A DNA stretch of 64,000 nt from Paenibacillus sp. E222. GTDB lineage: Bacteria > Bacillota > Bacilli > Paenibacillales > Paenibacillaceae. The DNA lies in NCBI RefSeq assembly GCF_013401555.1, contig NZ_CP058552.1, forward strand, positions 4,092,001 through 4,156,000, given 5' to 3'. The notes under the pieces were generated by a model, which was not told the origin of the DNA, made no database searches, and saw nothing but the letters and a program-made list of their open reading frames with translations. Positions 44,390 to 52,774 of the stretch are shown one piece after another; the stretch's first letter is position 1; each line of letters opens with the position of its first letter. Made by a program: the position numbers and the translations under genes.

Positions 44390-44965
44390 ATGAATACACA
44401 CGACGCTCTACTCAATGCGGCTTTACAAGTTCTCGAGGAAGAGGGCGAGGCACAGTTCACAACCCGCTCCGTCTGCGCAATAGCGAAGGTGACCGCACCG
44501 ACGCTGTACCATCACTTCGGCAGCGCCGACGGGCTACTGAGCGCCGCCATTAAGGAAGCATTTGCTCAGTTTCTTGAGAGTAAAAGGACTGCTACGCAAT
44601 CCTTCGATCCGGTTATGGCACTACGCGAAGGCTGGGACGATTACGTGCGCTTCGCGGCGGCTCGTCCACGGCTCTACGGGGTGATGATGGGCCGCGTTCT
44701 CAACGATGCTGAAATTCCCGCCGACGAGCAGGCATTTGCGCTCCTCATCCAACGCATCGCGGCCATCGCTGCTGAGGGTCGGCTCAGGCCGACGGTGGAG
44801 GTGGCTGCTGATCTCATGTGGGCATCTGCGAATGCTGCATCCCTACTATACGTCACAGCTCGGCTACGCAAAGCGGTGCCACCCACTTTAGAAATCCTGG
44901 AGCAAATTCGTGAGGGGGCCATACGGTCCATCCTACATCCTGAACAGAAAGGACGAACACAATGA
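44390..44965 (+). CDS. TetR-family regulator (second type)
   Basis: 191 residues. HTH at residues 10-50 (ALQVLEEEGEAQFTTRSVCA and KVTAPTLYHHFGSADGLLSA). The C-terminal domain is Ala/Arg-rich. It overlaps the SDR gene by four bases (ATGA), so the two form an operon. GC is visibly higher than in flanking genes, with many GCG/CGC codons, which suggests transfer from a GC-rich donor. Likely autorepressor through the inverted repeat at 44338. Confidence 0.88.
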   Translation: MNTHDALLNAALQVLEEEGEAQFTTRSVCAIAKVTAPTLYHHFGSADGLLSAAIKEAFAQFLESKRTATQSFDPVMALREGWDDYVRFAAARPRLYGVMMGRVLNDAEIPADEQAFALLIQRIAAIAAEGRLRPTVEVAADLMWASANAASLLYVTARLRKAVPPTLEILEQIREGAIRSILHPEQKGRTQ

Positions 44966-45942
44966 AAATTCTTGTCACGGGAGGTACTGGTCTGCTAGGC
45001 GGTCGCCTAATCCCGAAGCTCATAGAGGACGGTCACGAGATTTTCGCACTCACACGCTCCATATCATCTCACGCCAAACTCAAGTCCATGGGTGCTACGC
45101 CAGTCGATGCCGATCTCGAAAGCAGCACGCCACTCATATTGCCGGTGATTGATGCGGTTGTGCACGCAGCAGCACTGTTCCGCTTTTCAGGGCCTCGCGA
45201 ACCCCTCTTTCGTACCAACGTTGATGGAACCGTAGCCTTGTTGAAGGCAGCCGAGTCCGCCGGTGCGAAGACATTTGTCTACATCAGTGCAGCGGGAATC
45301 CTCATGGATAATGGCGGTACTCCCAAACGCAACGTTGATGAAAGCACGCCGATTTTCCCGAACCACTTCTCCGCCTACCTGGCAAGCAAGGCACGGGCCG
45401 AATCGATGGTTCTGGCAGCTAACAAACCTGGCTTTCGCACCATCGCGCTTCGCCCGCCGGCTATCTGGGGGCCGGGTGATCCGTTTAGTCAAGGGCTTCC
45501 CGAAGCAGTCAGATCTGGACAGTTCGCCTTCATCAACCGCGGAGACTATGCTTTTGCAACCTGCCACGTGGACAATGTGGTAGAAGCGATACAATGCACA
45601 CTCACACGCGGAGAAGGCGGTCATGCCTTCTTCATCAAAGACCAGGAAGGGCAGACTTTCCGTGAGTTCGTCACCTCGCTCGCGAACTTACAGGGCTTGT
45701 CCATCAATAAGCTGCATTCGATGCCCTACTGGCTTGCCTCTGCCATTGGCCGGCTGCTCGACACTATCTGGGCCGTCACGCGGAAGGACGGGGATCCGCC
45801 GATCTCACGCTCGATGATACGCATGATCGGGCGTGAGTTCACAGTCAACGATGCCGCTGCACGTCGAGAGTTGGGCTATGTCGGAAGAACTTTGCGTGAT
45901 GCGGGCTTGCAAAGCTATGAGGAAACATCTGCTCGACGATAG
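44962..45942 (+). CDS. NAD-dependent epimerase/dehydratase (extended SDR)
   Basis: 326 residues. Rossmann start MKILVTGGTGLLGGRLIPKL with TGxxGxxG; active-site YLASKARAESMV gives the YxxxK pair, and VHAAALFRF and YISAAGIL are the usual strands. It probably reduces or epimerises a small hydroxy/keto compound, possibly a dihydroflavonol-reductase-like enzyme. Operonic with the TetR regulator, so the substrate may be the inducer. GC-rich like its partner. Confidence 0.87.
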   Translation: MKILVTGGTGLLGGRLIPKLIEDGHEIFALTRSISSHAKLKSMGATPVDADLESSTPLILPVIDAVVHAAALFRFSGPREPLFRTNVDGTVALLKAAESAGAKTFVYISAAGILMDNGGTPKRNVDESTPIFPNHFSAYLASKARAESMVLAANKPGFRTIALRPPAIWGPGDPFSQGLPEAVRSGQFAFINRGDYAFATCHVDNVVEAIQCTLTRGEGGHAFFIKDQEGQTFREFVTSLANLQGLSINKLHSMPYWLASAIGRLLDTIWAVTRKDGDPPISRSMIRMIGREFTVNDAAARRELGYVGRTLRDAGLQSYEETSARR

Positions 45943-46153
45943 TGCTTTGGAGGGCGAACGCAGACAATCGCCGGTTAGTCGTTCTACGGACTTGCCCCCT
46001 TTTGTCGATATAGCAGACAGCAGAGAAAAGAACGTACTTGAAACAAGTAATATGAAGTTCTTAAAGATCAAGGGGCAATAAAGGTAACATTAAGATCTGA
46101 TGATTACTTCCTTGGATATTTCTCTATAAATAATTTAGAATATAGTATGGAAA
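45943..46153. other. Gap after the SDR gene
   Basis: Contains only short frames. One reads RRQSPVSRSTDLPPFVDIAD and may be the tail of a lost gene, but support is weak. Confidence 0.3.
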
Positions 46154-46200
46154 CAAGGACAAGCCATATGAAGCAAACTCCACATGGCTTGTCCTTGTAT
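46154..46200 (-). terminator. Terminator of the HTH pseudogene
   Basis: CAAGGACAAGCCAT and ATGGCTTGTCCTTG form a 14-base perfect stem with a loop of about 17 bases. It lies at the 3' end of the minus-strand frame ending at 46200. Confidence 0.75.
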
Positions 46201-46395
46201 TATTTGTAACGACTAAGATCAAAGCGACTGACTGCCAGGATAAAGGCAATTGTCAACTGTTGTTTGCAATTTGGATCAATGGTGCCATTTCGTTTAGCGT
46301 ATTTATTTATAAATCCCATAACGGATAATCAATCTGGCTTCAGCTTCTTTGTCACCTTGTTGTGCTAAATGAAGCAGATTAGATACGCTATTCAT
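46200..46395 (-). pseudogene. Small helix-turn-helix/sigma-like protein, frameshifted
   Basis: The ATG at 46395 has an ideal ribosome binding site (AAGGAGGATAAAT). The frame reads MNSVSNLLHLAQQGDKEAEA and LIIRY, then loses phase at a GGG run near 46318. It continues as FINKYAKRNGTIDPNCKQQL and TIAFILAVSRFDLSRYK. This resembles small HTH_16-type proteins (sigma-70 region 2-like) carried by conjugative and phage elements. The one-base change makes it dead or very recently mutated. Confidence 0.55.
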
Positions 46396-46665
46396 ATTTA
46401 TCCTCCTTAATACGAAATGAAAAATAGCTTTAATTCGAAAGAAAAAAGCAGCGATGCCGCCAATAGCCAGAAAAGGAGCCAGTGGCAATGCTGTTTGTTT
46501 AGTATCTTGAAAGCCGAAGCGGAAACTGCTGGCAACAGCAATCAGCAGCACCAGCGTCAACCCGCCGATAATGCTTTGCAGTGTGCCATAGAGTGGAGCT
46601 AATATAACGCCGCAAGCAGCCATCAGCTTGTTGTGTGTGTTTTCAAACTGCACTTTTGTTGACAA
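46396..46665 (-). pseudogene. Prepilin peptidase C-terminal fragment
   Basis: Hydrophobic frame ending with QTALPLAPFLAIGGIAAFFF, the conserved last membrane segment of A24 prepilin leader peptidases (normally ALPFGPFLAxGAL). Before it, TLQSIIGGLTLVLLIAVAS is another membrane segment. The N-terminal catalytic part with both aspartates is not present. It runs into the next small gene without a stop. Confidence 0.45.
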
Positions 46666-46780
46666 CTCCAGAGCATGATCCGGAAAATAAACCTGTAATG
46701 AAAAGGGATGAGCAAGGAGTAGAGTGTAAAGGCTCAGTAGAGCGCAAGCCCATGCATGGGCTGTAGATAGAATAGAATAA
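46666..46780. other. Short gap without gene
   Basis: No supported feature between the prepilin peptidase fragment and the terminator of the aldo-keto reductase. Confidence 0.4.
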
Positions 46781-46800
46781 GCGGGGACCGTTGTCCCCGC
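46781..46800 (-). terminator. Terminator of the aldo-keto reductase gene
   Basis: GCGGGGAC - CGTT - GTCCCCGC is followed on the minus strand by TTATTCTATTCTAT. It lies 20 bases after the stop of the reductase gene. Confidence 0.75.
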
Positions 46801-46820
46801 CCTCCATATTGAAAAGTAAA

Positions 46821-47810
46821 CTATCCGGGCAAAATGGCTTCGATTTGCTCCAGCTCTTCTGCACTAAGTTCCGGTGCATTCAAGGAGGCGACCGCATCCT
46901 CAATTTGGCTTACCTTGCTGGCTCCAATCAGGGCGGAAGTCACTCTGCCGCCGCGAAGCACCCAGGAGAGAGCCAACTGCGACATTTTCTGTCCGCGAGC
47001 AGCGGCAAGATCGTTCAGTTTCCGTACTTTACCGAGGACATCATCCGTAAGCTCTTTTTCAGAAAGGAAGACACTTGGTCCGGCGGCACGGGAATCGGCT
47101 GCGATGCCGTTTAGATAACGGTCAGTCAGGATGCCTTTTTCCAGCGGTGAGAACACGATGCTTCCAATACCTTCTTCGTCCAGTACATCCTGCAAGCCGC
47201 CTTCAATCCAGCGGGACAGCATCGAGTAATTCGGCTGATGAATCAGGCATGGAGTTCCGAGCTGGCGCAGGATTTGCGATGCTTTGCGGGTATCTTCCGC
47301 ACTGTAATTCGAAATGCCGACATACAGGGCCTTGCCTTGGCGAACAAGCAGATCCAATGCAGACATCGTTTCTTCCAGCGGCGTGTTAGGGTCTGGGCGG
47401 TGGTGGTAGTAAATGTCTACATAATCCAGTCCCATCCGTTGCAAGCTTTGATCCAGACTGGATACGAGATATTTCTTGGAGCCCCATTCTCCGTAAGGGC
47501 CTGGCCACATATAATATCCGGCTTTGCTGGAGATAATCAGTTCATCACGATAAGCGGCTAAATCCTTCTTCAGGATTTGTCCGAAAGTCTCTTCTGCGGA
47601 ACCGGCAGGAGGCCCGTAGTTGTTGGATAAATCAAAATGGGTGATTCCCAGATCAAAGGCTCTTCTCACCATAGCTCTGCCGTTCTCGAAGTTATCGATC
47701 CCGCCAAAGTTATGCCACAGACCTAGCGAAATAGCTGGCAGGAGCAGGCCACTGCGGCCAGTACGGTTATATGTCATCTTGTCATATCGGGTGGAGCTGG
47801 CATTATACAT
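46821..47810 (-). CDS. Aldo-keto reductase, YghZ/Gpr type
   Basis: 329 residues from the ATG at 47810, which has TAGGAGG upstream; the longer frame to 47918 lacks one. TIM-barrel motifs: MTYNRTGRSGLLLPAISLGL, FDLSNNYGPPAGSAEETFG (catalytic Asp and Tyr), IISSKAGYYMWPGPYGEWGS (Lys, and the GPYG insert typical of YghZ), YYHHRPDPNTPLEETM (His). This group reduces L-glyceraldehyde-3-phosphate and methylglyoxal with NADPH. It ends 120 bases before copy 2 of the GAPDH block, and a link with triose metabolism is tempting but unproved. Confidence 0.9.
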   Translation of the reverse strand: MYNASSTRYDKMTYNRTGRSGLLLPAISLGLWHNFGGIDNFENGRAMVRRAFDLGITHFDLSNNYGPPAGSAEETFGQILKKDLAAYRDELIISSKAGYYMWPGPYGEWGSKKYLVSSLDQSLQRMGLDYVDIYYHHRPDPNTPLEETMSALDLLVRQGKALYVGISNYSAEDTRKASQILRQLGTPCLIHQPNYSMLSRWIEGGLQDVLDEEGIGSIVFSPLEKGILTDRYLNGIAADSRAAGPSVFLSEKELTDDVLGKVRKLNDLAAARGQKMSQLALSWVLRGGRVTSALIGASKVSQIEDAVASLNAPELSAEELEQIEAILPG

Positions 47811-48020
47811 GAATGTTCCTCCTAAATGTGATTTGAAACGTGATCCTTTGAAGCACTTGGAAAAGCCGTTTTTTCCGGAAGCGCATACTTTTGTTGGATC
47901 TAGCGCAATCTTCATCATAAAGCTGCATTCGTTTCAAGTTTGGTTTACGCTCTTATTGTAGCGAAAAGGCAGGTCCAAACGTATGTCAGCAAGGAAGTAG
48001 TTTGTTTGGTCACCCTTTCT

Positions 48021-48260
48021 CTAGAAGACTTGAACGACTTCATGAATGCCATCTACTTCTTCAAAAATGGCACGTTCTATGCCAGCCTTCAATGTGATCG
48101 TTGCACTAGGACAGCCGTTGCACTCTCCCAAGAATTTTAGTTTAGCCACTCCATCCTTAACTTGAACCAATTCGGCATCTCCACCATCGCGGTTTAAATA
48201 AGGACGCAGTTTTCTCAATACATCATCTACATCTTTGAACAATTCCTCAGAATCTCTCAT
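48021..48260 (-). CDS. NifU-like Fe-S scaffold protein, copy 2
   Basis: 79 residues, equal to the protein at 29759-29998 but for Asp instead of Asn in VKDGVAKL. The CxxC of ECNGCPSAT is intact. The two copies together with their 3' flanks are almost identical at the DNA level, in contrast to parts of the adjoining GAPDH genes. Confidence 0.88.
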   Translation of the reverse strand: MRDSEELFKDVDDVLRKLRPYLNRDGGDAELVQVKDGVAKLKFLGECNGCPSATITLKAGIERAIFEEVDGIHEVVQVF

Positions 48261-48480
48261 TTCATGACTCCTTTCATAGAGGCTGTGTTATCAGCTTCAC
48301 CGTTCGCATTTTCTCTAATTCATCAATCATGTCTTGATAAAACTTAACTCTTCACCTGGAATAACTTTCTAGAAATCGGAAGTACCGATCTTGCTCCTGC
48401 TTATGCAGCTTTCCGTACAGTGCATATAAACCCTGCTCTTTTGACGCTTGCAGGTAGAATCAAGAAGCAATGCAGCAGTG

Positions 48481-49491
48481 TTACTTGGCGATTTTTGCGA
48501 AATATTCTAATGTTCTAACCAGTTGCGCGGTGTAAGACATTTCATTATCGTACCAGGCTACAGTTTTCACTAGTTGCTGGTCGCCAACTGTTAGAACTTT
48601 TGTTTGAGTGGCATCAAAAAGAGACCCGAATGTCATTCCTCTAACATCGGAAGATACGATCTCGTCCTCCGTGTATCCGTATGTTTCTGGATCTGATACT
48701 TCTCTCATAGCGGCGTTAACTTCCTCAACCGTTACCTTCGTGTTCAAAATGGCTACGAGTTCTGTTACGGAGCCTGTTGGCACAGGTACACGCTGAGATG
48801 CACCATCAAGTTTGCCCTTCAGTTCAGGAAGAACGAGGCCAATGGCTTTAGCAGCACCGGTGGAGTAAGGAACAATGTTCTCTGCTGCAGCCCGTGCTGC
48901 GCGGAAGTTTCCTTTTGAATCTGGCGCATCAAGGGTATTCTGGTTGCCTGTATAGGCGTGAACGGTTGTCATCAACCCGGATTGAATTCCAAATTTATCG
49001 TTCAGAGCTTTAGCCATGGGAGCCAGACTGACCGTTGTGCAAGAAGCACCGGAAATGACGGTTTCCGTTCCGTCCAGTGTTTCATGGTTTACGTTATACA
49101 CGATGGTCTTCATGTCGGCTGTTGCCGGAGCGGAAATAACAACTTTATTTGCTCCGCCTTTCAGGTGAAGCTCGGCCTTTTCTTTGGTGGTGAAGAAACC
49201 TGTACATTCGAGTACGATATCTACGTCAAGCTCGCCCCATGGGATTTCTTCAGGGTTGCGGTGAGCCAGCACTTTAATTTCTTGACCGTTAACAGTAAAG
49301 GCTCCAACATGAACTTCGATATCACCATAGAAAGTGCCTTGTGTAGTATCATATTTGAGCAGATGCGCCAGCATTTTTGCGTCAGTTAAATCGTTTATCG
49401 CTACAACCTCGATATTTTCCACATCTTGAATTCGACGGAAAGCGAGTCTACCGATTCGCCCAAAACCATTAATGCCTACTTTTATACTCAT
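48481..49491 (-). CDS. gap: Glyceraldehyde-3-phosphate dehydrogenase, type I, copy 2
   Basis: 336 residues from ATG at 49491 (ribosome binding site ACAGGAGG). Active-site Cys segment [12 protein letters not shown] is the same as in copy 1. Differences cluster in the NAD-binding third ([38 protein letters not shown]) and in residues about 235-270 ([22 protein letters not shown]). The centre is identical. All differences are conservative, so both enzymes should work. Confidence 0.92.
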   Translation of the reverse strand: MSIKVGINGFGRIGRLAFRRIQDVENIEVVAINDLTDAKMLAHLLKYDTTQGTFYGDIEVHVGAFTVNGQEIKVLAHRNPEEIPWGELDVDIVLECTGFFTTKEKAELHLKGGANKVVISAPATADMKTIVYNVNHETLDGTETVISGASCTTVSLAPMAKALNDKFGIQSGLMTTVHAYTGNQNTLDAPDSKGNFRAARAAAENIVPYSTGAAKAIGLVLPELKGKLDGASQRVPVPTGSVTELVAILNTKVTVEEVNAAMREVSDPETYGYTEDEIVSSDVRGMTFGSLFDATQTKVLTVGDQQLVKTVAWYDNEMSYTAQLVRTLEYFAKIAK

Positions 49492-49573
49492 TGAATAAAC
49501 CTCCTGTTTTCGTTCGAAATCCATTCCCCATTTTTTTGTCCAATTTGCCTTTGGAATGGTTTGTTTTTAAAAA

Positions 49574-49595
49574 AAAAGATACCGATCGGTACCTT
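49574..49595. promoter_or_regulatory. TetR operator, copy 2
   Basis: AAAGATACCGATCGGTACCT plus TT, one base from the perfect palindrome at 31352-31373, in the same place between GAPDH and TetR genes. Confidence 0.8.
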
Positions 49596-49684
49596 TATTA
49601 TATCAAGATTTATGACATTGGCAAGGTTTCGGCCGTAAAATTTGATATAATGTTAGATTAGAATAAGATCATTCGGAGGAAGCT

Positions 49685-50284
49685 ATGAAAAAAGGAGATC
49701 GAACAAGAGAGCACATTATTATGAAATCGGCAGCAATCTTTAATCAAAGAGGTTATGCCGGTACATCGTTAAATGATATTATTGCCGACACCGGGATTAA
49801 GAAGGGGGGCATCTATCGACATTTTACAAATAAAGATGAGATTGCGCTTGAAGCCTACAACTACGCCGCCAGTATAGTTGTCAGCAAATTTGCTGAGGCG
49901 GTCGAACGGGAGCAGTCTGCGTCAGGGCGGTTACTTGCTTTTTTTAGTGTTTATGAAGATGTTGTTGGTAATCCACCATTTGTTGGCGGATGCCCTATGC
50001 AGAATACAGCAGTAGAAAGTGACGATACTCATACGGAACTTCGAGATCGGGCAAGACAAGGGCTGCATAACCATTTGGATATGATAAAGAGTATAATTCT
50101 TAACGGAATATATAGTGGGGAGTTTAAGGAGGATATGAATGCGGATGCACTTGCTTCATTTGCCTTTTCCTTGCTCGAAGGAGGCATTTTACTCAGCAAG
50201 TTAGATGGGGATAATAAGCATATGCAAATGAATACAGCATGCTTTGCATTCTATTTACAGAATTGTTGTTTGAAAAATAGTTAA
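49685..50284 (+). CDS. TetR-family repressor, copy 2
   Basis: 199 residues. It differs from copy 1 at about a dozen positions (for example HFTNKDEIALEA and IVVSKFAEAVEREQ), with the recognition helix KKGGIYRHF unchanged. So both repressors should bind all three operator copies and cross-regulate. Ribosome binding site CGGAGG before ATG. Confidence 0.9.
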   Translation: MKKGDRTREHIIMKSAAIFNQRGYAGTSLNDIIADTGIKKGGIYRHFTNKDEIALEAYNYAASIVVSKFAEAVEREQSASGRLLAFFSVYEDVVGNPPFVGGCPMQNTAVESDDTHTELRDRARQGLHNHLDMIKSIILNGIYSGEFKEDMNADALASFAFSLLEGGILLSKLDGDNKHMQMNTACFAFYLQNCCLKNS

Positions 50285-50359
50285 TCAGTTGTGCTTAGAA
50301 GCGTAGAGAGAATATGATGCTTTATGATCTCCCTCAACATTTTGGAGGTATATCGACAT

Positions 50360-50645
50360 AAAAGTATTTGTAGCTGGTCTACCGGGGTTATTGACCGTAT
50401 GCAGACTCAACCGGTTTTTGGAAAGGGCCTTGTTTTTCCCTAACTGGCAGATCAAATCTTGCTCAATGCTTCCCTAAGGGACGTTCGCATACCCGTGGCG
50501 TTGGAAGGGTAAAGGTGGTATGATCGCGGAACCGAATGACAAAGCACTACCGATTTTCTTGTTTCTGGTAGCGGTCAAACTGTTTAGGTTTGCCATATGA
50601 CCGGTCTGCGACTAGGATGTACTCCGGGTCCAGCAAATGAGGGCA
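50360..50645 (-). pseudogene. IS4-family transposase, internal remnant
   Basis: On the minus strand LLDPEYILVADRSYGKPKQF and DRYQKQENR, then a stop and CFVIRFRDHTTFTLPTPRV. ILVADRxYG is the D2 block of IS4-type DDE transposases. Several stops and shifts follow (ARFDLPVREKQ). It begins where copy 2 of the duplicated block ends. Confidence 0.7.
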
Positions 50646-50650
50646 ACGTT

Positions 50651-51001
50651 TTAAATCGGGCTTATATCCAGTTGTTTCGGAACATTGACTGCTTCATATT
50701 CTTTTGCAAAACACAGTTCCTGAGAGTTCGTTATGTAATCTTGTTTAAGCTTCCCAAGTTCACTAAGAACGTGATTAATTTTCAGATCGTATTTTGAGTT
50801 ATGTGCCTGAATAATTTGTAATTGCTCCAGAGTACCTACATAGACTTGATATGATTCTTGTTGAACTTGCTCATAGAGCTGAACTATTATCTTGTATTTA
50901 GAAGTTTTTAGCACCCATTTATGTAGCTTATTAAACTCTTGTTTTATTTTTTTGTGGACTTCAAAGGGATCTCCCTTATCAAAATAAGCCTTATTTTGCA
51001 T
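50651..51001 (-). CDS. Hypothetical cytoplasmic protein
   Basis: 116 residues, no signal peptide or membrane segment. Mostly helical, charged (KKIKQEFNKLHKWVLKTSKY; DYITNSQELCFAKEYEAVNV), perhaps a coiled coil. The ATG at 51001 has no clear Shine-Dalgarno sequence. No family recognised. It sits downstream of the possible bacteriocin pair, on the same strand but beyond that pair's terminator. Confidence 0.5.
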   Translation of the reverse strand: MQNKAYFDKGDPFEVHKKIKQEFNKLHKWVLKTSKYKIIVQLYEQVQQESYQVYVGTLEQLQIIQAHNSKYDLKINHVLSELGKLKQDYITNSQELCFAKEYEAVNVPKQLDISPI

Positions 51002-51027
51002 AGTTTATAAACTATAGCCCCGAAGTC

Positions 51028-51069
51028 AAAATAAAACTCAGTACCAGACGTATAACGAATGGTACTGAG
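51028..51069 (-). terminator. Terminator of the secreted-protein/membrane-peptide operon
   Basis: CTCAGTACCA and TGGTACTGAG (51060-51069 and 51037-51046) form a 10-base stem, followed on the minus strand by TTTTATTTTGAC. It ends the operon that starts at 52110. Confidence 0.8.
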
Positions 51070-51106
51070 CAATTTATAGTCATTTAGGGGGATTAAGTAA
51101 AAAAGC

Positions 51107-51286
51107 TTACTTTCTTGCCTTTGAAATACCTACTACTAAACTGATGATAGTAGCGCTAAGTAAATTTAGCATATGATCGATTTCATCCCAAGATTTATGT
51201 CGTACTAACATATTAAAACCAATAAATACTAAGCTGCAGAGTATGAAGAATCCTAAGAAGTTTTTGAGAAAAATTTTCAAATTCAT
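51107..51286 (-). CDS. Small membrane protein, possible immunity protein
   Basis: 59 residues from ATG at 51286 (or 61 from TTG at 51292, which overlaps the upstream stop). Two membrane segments: NFLGFFILCSLVFIGFNMLV and LLSATIISLVVGI, with a charged hairpin RHKSWDEIDH between. Two-helix membrane peptides directly after a secreted toxin gene are often immunity proteins. Function is inferred from position only. Confidence 0.55.
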   Translation of the reverse strand: MNLKIFLKNFLGFFILCSLVFIGFNMLVRHKSWDEIDHMLNLLSATIISLVVGISKARK

Positions 51287-51288
51287 TT

Positions 51289-52110
51289 TCAATCCGCCAC
51301 ATACCCGCTCAAAAATTTCGTTGCGGTTGTACGGTCTAATTCATTCGTACGGGCTGAATTACTATAAAAAATAGTGTCCCATTTAGATCCGACAATGACA
51401 GTTGTTGCGACTAAGGATTTTTTTTCTGCATACCGCCGTTTATAATATACAAGTGGAATTTGGTCTTGAACAATGGTAAGAGCCATAGTACCTATAACTG
51501 ATGTTGCAACTGCAGCTGAGGGGTTTGCGGCGGTCGCTAACCCAATAAGTAAGGCTGTCACTGCAGTGACAGTATATCTTTCTATCTTGCTACTACCATC
51601 AACCCATGAACCGTAATACCAGGCAGATACAGCACCTCCCATATAACTATCAAAAGGGGTAATCAGATCGCCTCTATCAGGACGCATAGGGATATTGGGG
51701 ATAGTTGAGAGATCGGTTGGATCGACACCAAAATTTTGTGTTTCTGTTTCAGTTACTCCATTCTCATTAGTAGTAACTTGGAAAAGAGAGTTCTGAGTAT
51801 CGATGATAGCATTTTGAGTTGCATGCTTAACGAATTCTCCTTCAGCGTTTTTCACATAAATAGTGCTGTCAACCTCAGTAAAATCCTTATTAGCTCTTTC
51901 TTCAACTTTATACGTATCTCCATTGCTTTCATAGGTATATACAAGATGCGCGTCTCCCGGTTTTCCTTCTAAGAAAATAAAGTTTTGTTTTTCTTGTGAA
52001 AGTTGACTTACGCTAGCTTCCAGTGCATTTGGAGCTGCAAGCATCACCGTAGGAACAACAACCTCAAGGCACAGTGCGATGGATAAAGCAGCTGTAATTA
52101 ATTTTTTCAC
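51289..52110 (-). CDS. Secreted protein, possible large bacteriocin
   Basis: 273 residues with a signal peptide (KKLITAALSIALCLEVVVPT, cleavage near LAAPNA). A hydrophilic half (about 30-150) is followed by a glycine- and alanine-rich membrane-like stretch (VTAVTALLIGLATAANPSAA and VATSVIGTMALTIVQDQIPL) and a basic, tyrosine-rich C-terminus. This resembles my memory of geobacillin-26-type proteins, but the match is uncertain. GTG start with GAAGGGAG. A two-helix membrane peptide is encoded right after it. Function as an antibacterial protein is inference. Confidence 0.5.
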   Translation of the reverse strand: MKKLITAALSIALCLEVVVPTVMLAAPNALEASVSQLSQEKQNFIFLEGKPGDAHLVYTYESNGDTYKVEERANKDFTEVDSTIYVKNAEGEFVKHATQNAIIDTQNSLFQVTTNENGVTETETQNFGVDPTDLSTIPNIPMRPDRGDLITPFDSYMGGAVSAWYYGSWVDGSSKIERYTVTAVTALLIGLATAANPSAAVATSVIGTMALTIVQDQIPLVYYKRRYAEKKSLVATTVIVGSKWDTIFYSNSARTNELDRTTATKFLSGYVAD

Positions 52111-52267
52111 AGATAGAATCTCCCTTCGACTTCCAATTGTTTTAGTTGAGAAAAACTCCCTAAATGACTATATTTTCTATTTTATAACATTAAATACGCT
52201 TAATTGTATTCATTATGTAATTACAATGTTAATTATGGTTTTTAATTACAATCGATAATGAAGATAA
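52111..52267. other. Promoter region of the secreted-protein operon
   Basis: AT-rich, no gene. It must contain the promoter of the operon that starts at 52110, although no element is clear enough to place. Confidence 0.4.
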
Positions 52268-52299
52268 AAAAAGGCAGACAAATGTCTGCCATTTTTCAT
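52268..52299 (-). terminator. Terminator hairpin
   Basis: GGCAGAC - AAAT - GTCTGCC with A6 before and ATTTTTC after; usable in both directions. It follows the truncated coiled-coil frame on the minus strand. Confidence 0.75.
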
Positions 52300-52302
52300 G
52301 TT

Positions 52303-52457
52303 ATTGAAATGTAAGCTTGCAGCTTTTTATTTTCATTAAGCAATTGCTTTATTTTAGTGGATTTAATAGTTAAATAGTTTTTCAAAATCGAATTCTCTTC
52401 GTTCATTCGCTGGTTTTTTAAAGATAAAGTCTCTATCTCTGAGACTAATTTATCTCA
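52303..52457 (-). pseudogene. 5'-truncated coiled-coil protein
   Basis: An open minus-strand frame of about 50 codons reads DKLVSEIETLSLKNQRMNEE and LTIKSTKIKQLLNENKKLQA before its stop. The heptads look real, and a terminator follows, but the start is missing because the sequence changes at about 52458 into an unrelated fragment. Family unknown. Confidence 0.4.
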
Positions 52458-52461
52458 TATT

Positions 52462-52551
52462 CGTGCCTTGCAGGCAAGGGCAAGACCAGCTTCGTCGATC
52501 TGCGAGATATCGGGGAAGCCGCCTCATCTATTGATTTGTTGAACATTTAAA
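52462..52551 (+). pseudogene. NmrA-like NAD(P)-binding protein fragment
   Basis: AGKGKTSFVDLRDIGEAASS in one frame is the conserved mid-region of NmrA/SDR proteins (GDGKVSFIDVRDIG). Nothing else of the gene remains. It joins the coiled-coil fragment at 52458 in opposite orientation. Confidence 0.5.
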
Positions 52552-52565
52552 AATGATTTTTTCTA

Positions 52566-52595
52566 GGACGAGCCTTACGGTTTGTCCTTTTTTTG
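52566..52595 (+). terminator. Terminator hairpin
   Basis: GGACGAGCC - TTAC - GGTTTGTCC with one bulge, followed by TTTTTTTG. The first of a series of such hairpins that separate the genes from here to 58 kb. Confidence 0.8.
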
Positions 52596-52617
52596 TTGCT
52601 ATAAGGAGGTATCAGTA

Positions 52618-52728
52618 ATGAACATCAGAATCGTGCCAACCGATCATATTTACGCAGTAGCTTATAACCCGTAGATAGACCTTCAGCCTGGCGATCCAGA
52701 ATATGTGAAACTTCGACCAAACTTTTGA
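52618..52728 (+). pseudogene. Small phage-like ORF with amber codon
   Basis: ATAAGGAGG and ATG are followed by MNIRIVPTDHIYAVAYNP, a TAG at 52672, and in-frame IDLQPGDPEYVKLRPNF. Either a 36-residue gene with a recent nonsense mutation or an 18-residue peptide. Not recognised. Confidence 0.4.
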
Positions 52729-52774
52729 GTTCAGTCGAGAACTTTCCTGAATATATATGATTTTCGACGTACTC

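Larger units (their letters stand above)
47932..50354. repeat. Duplicated 2.4 kb block, copy 2
   Basis: Second copy of the NifU-GAPDH-TetR block at 29668-32133, same orientation. The GAPDH-to-TetR gap is 40 bases shorter here. The left border lies shortly upstream of the aldo-keto reductase start; the right border is followed by an IS4 transposase remnant. Confidence 0.95.

Noticed and set aside
46821..50284. A metabolic operon of aldo-keto reductase and GAPDH
   Set aside because: The reductase lies outside the duplicated block, has its own ribosome binding site and terminator, and copy 1 has no such neighbour; the adjacency is probably chance.
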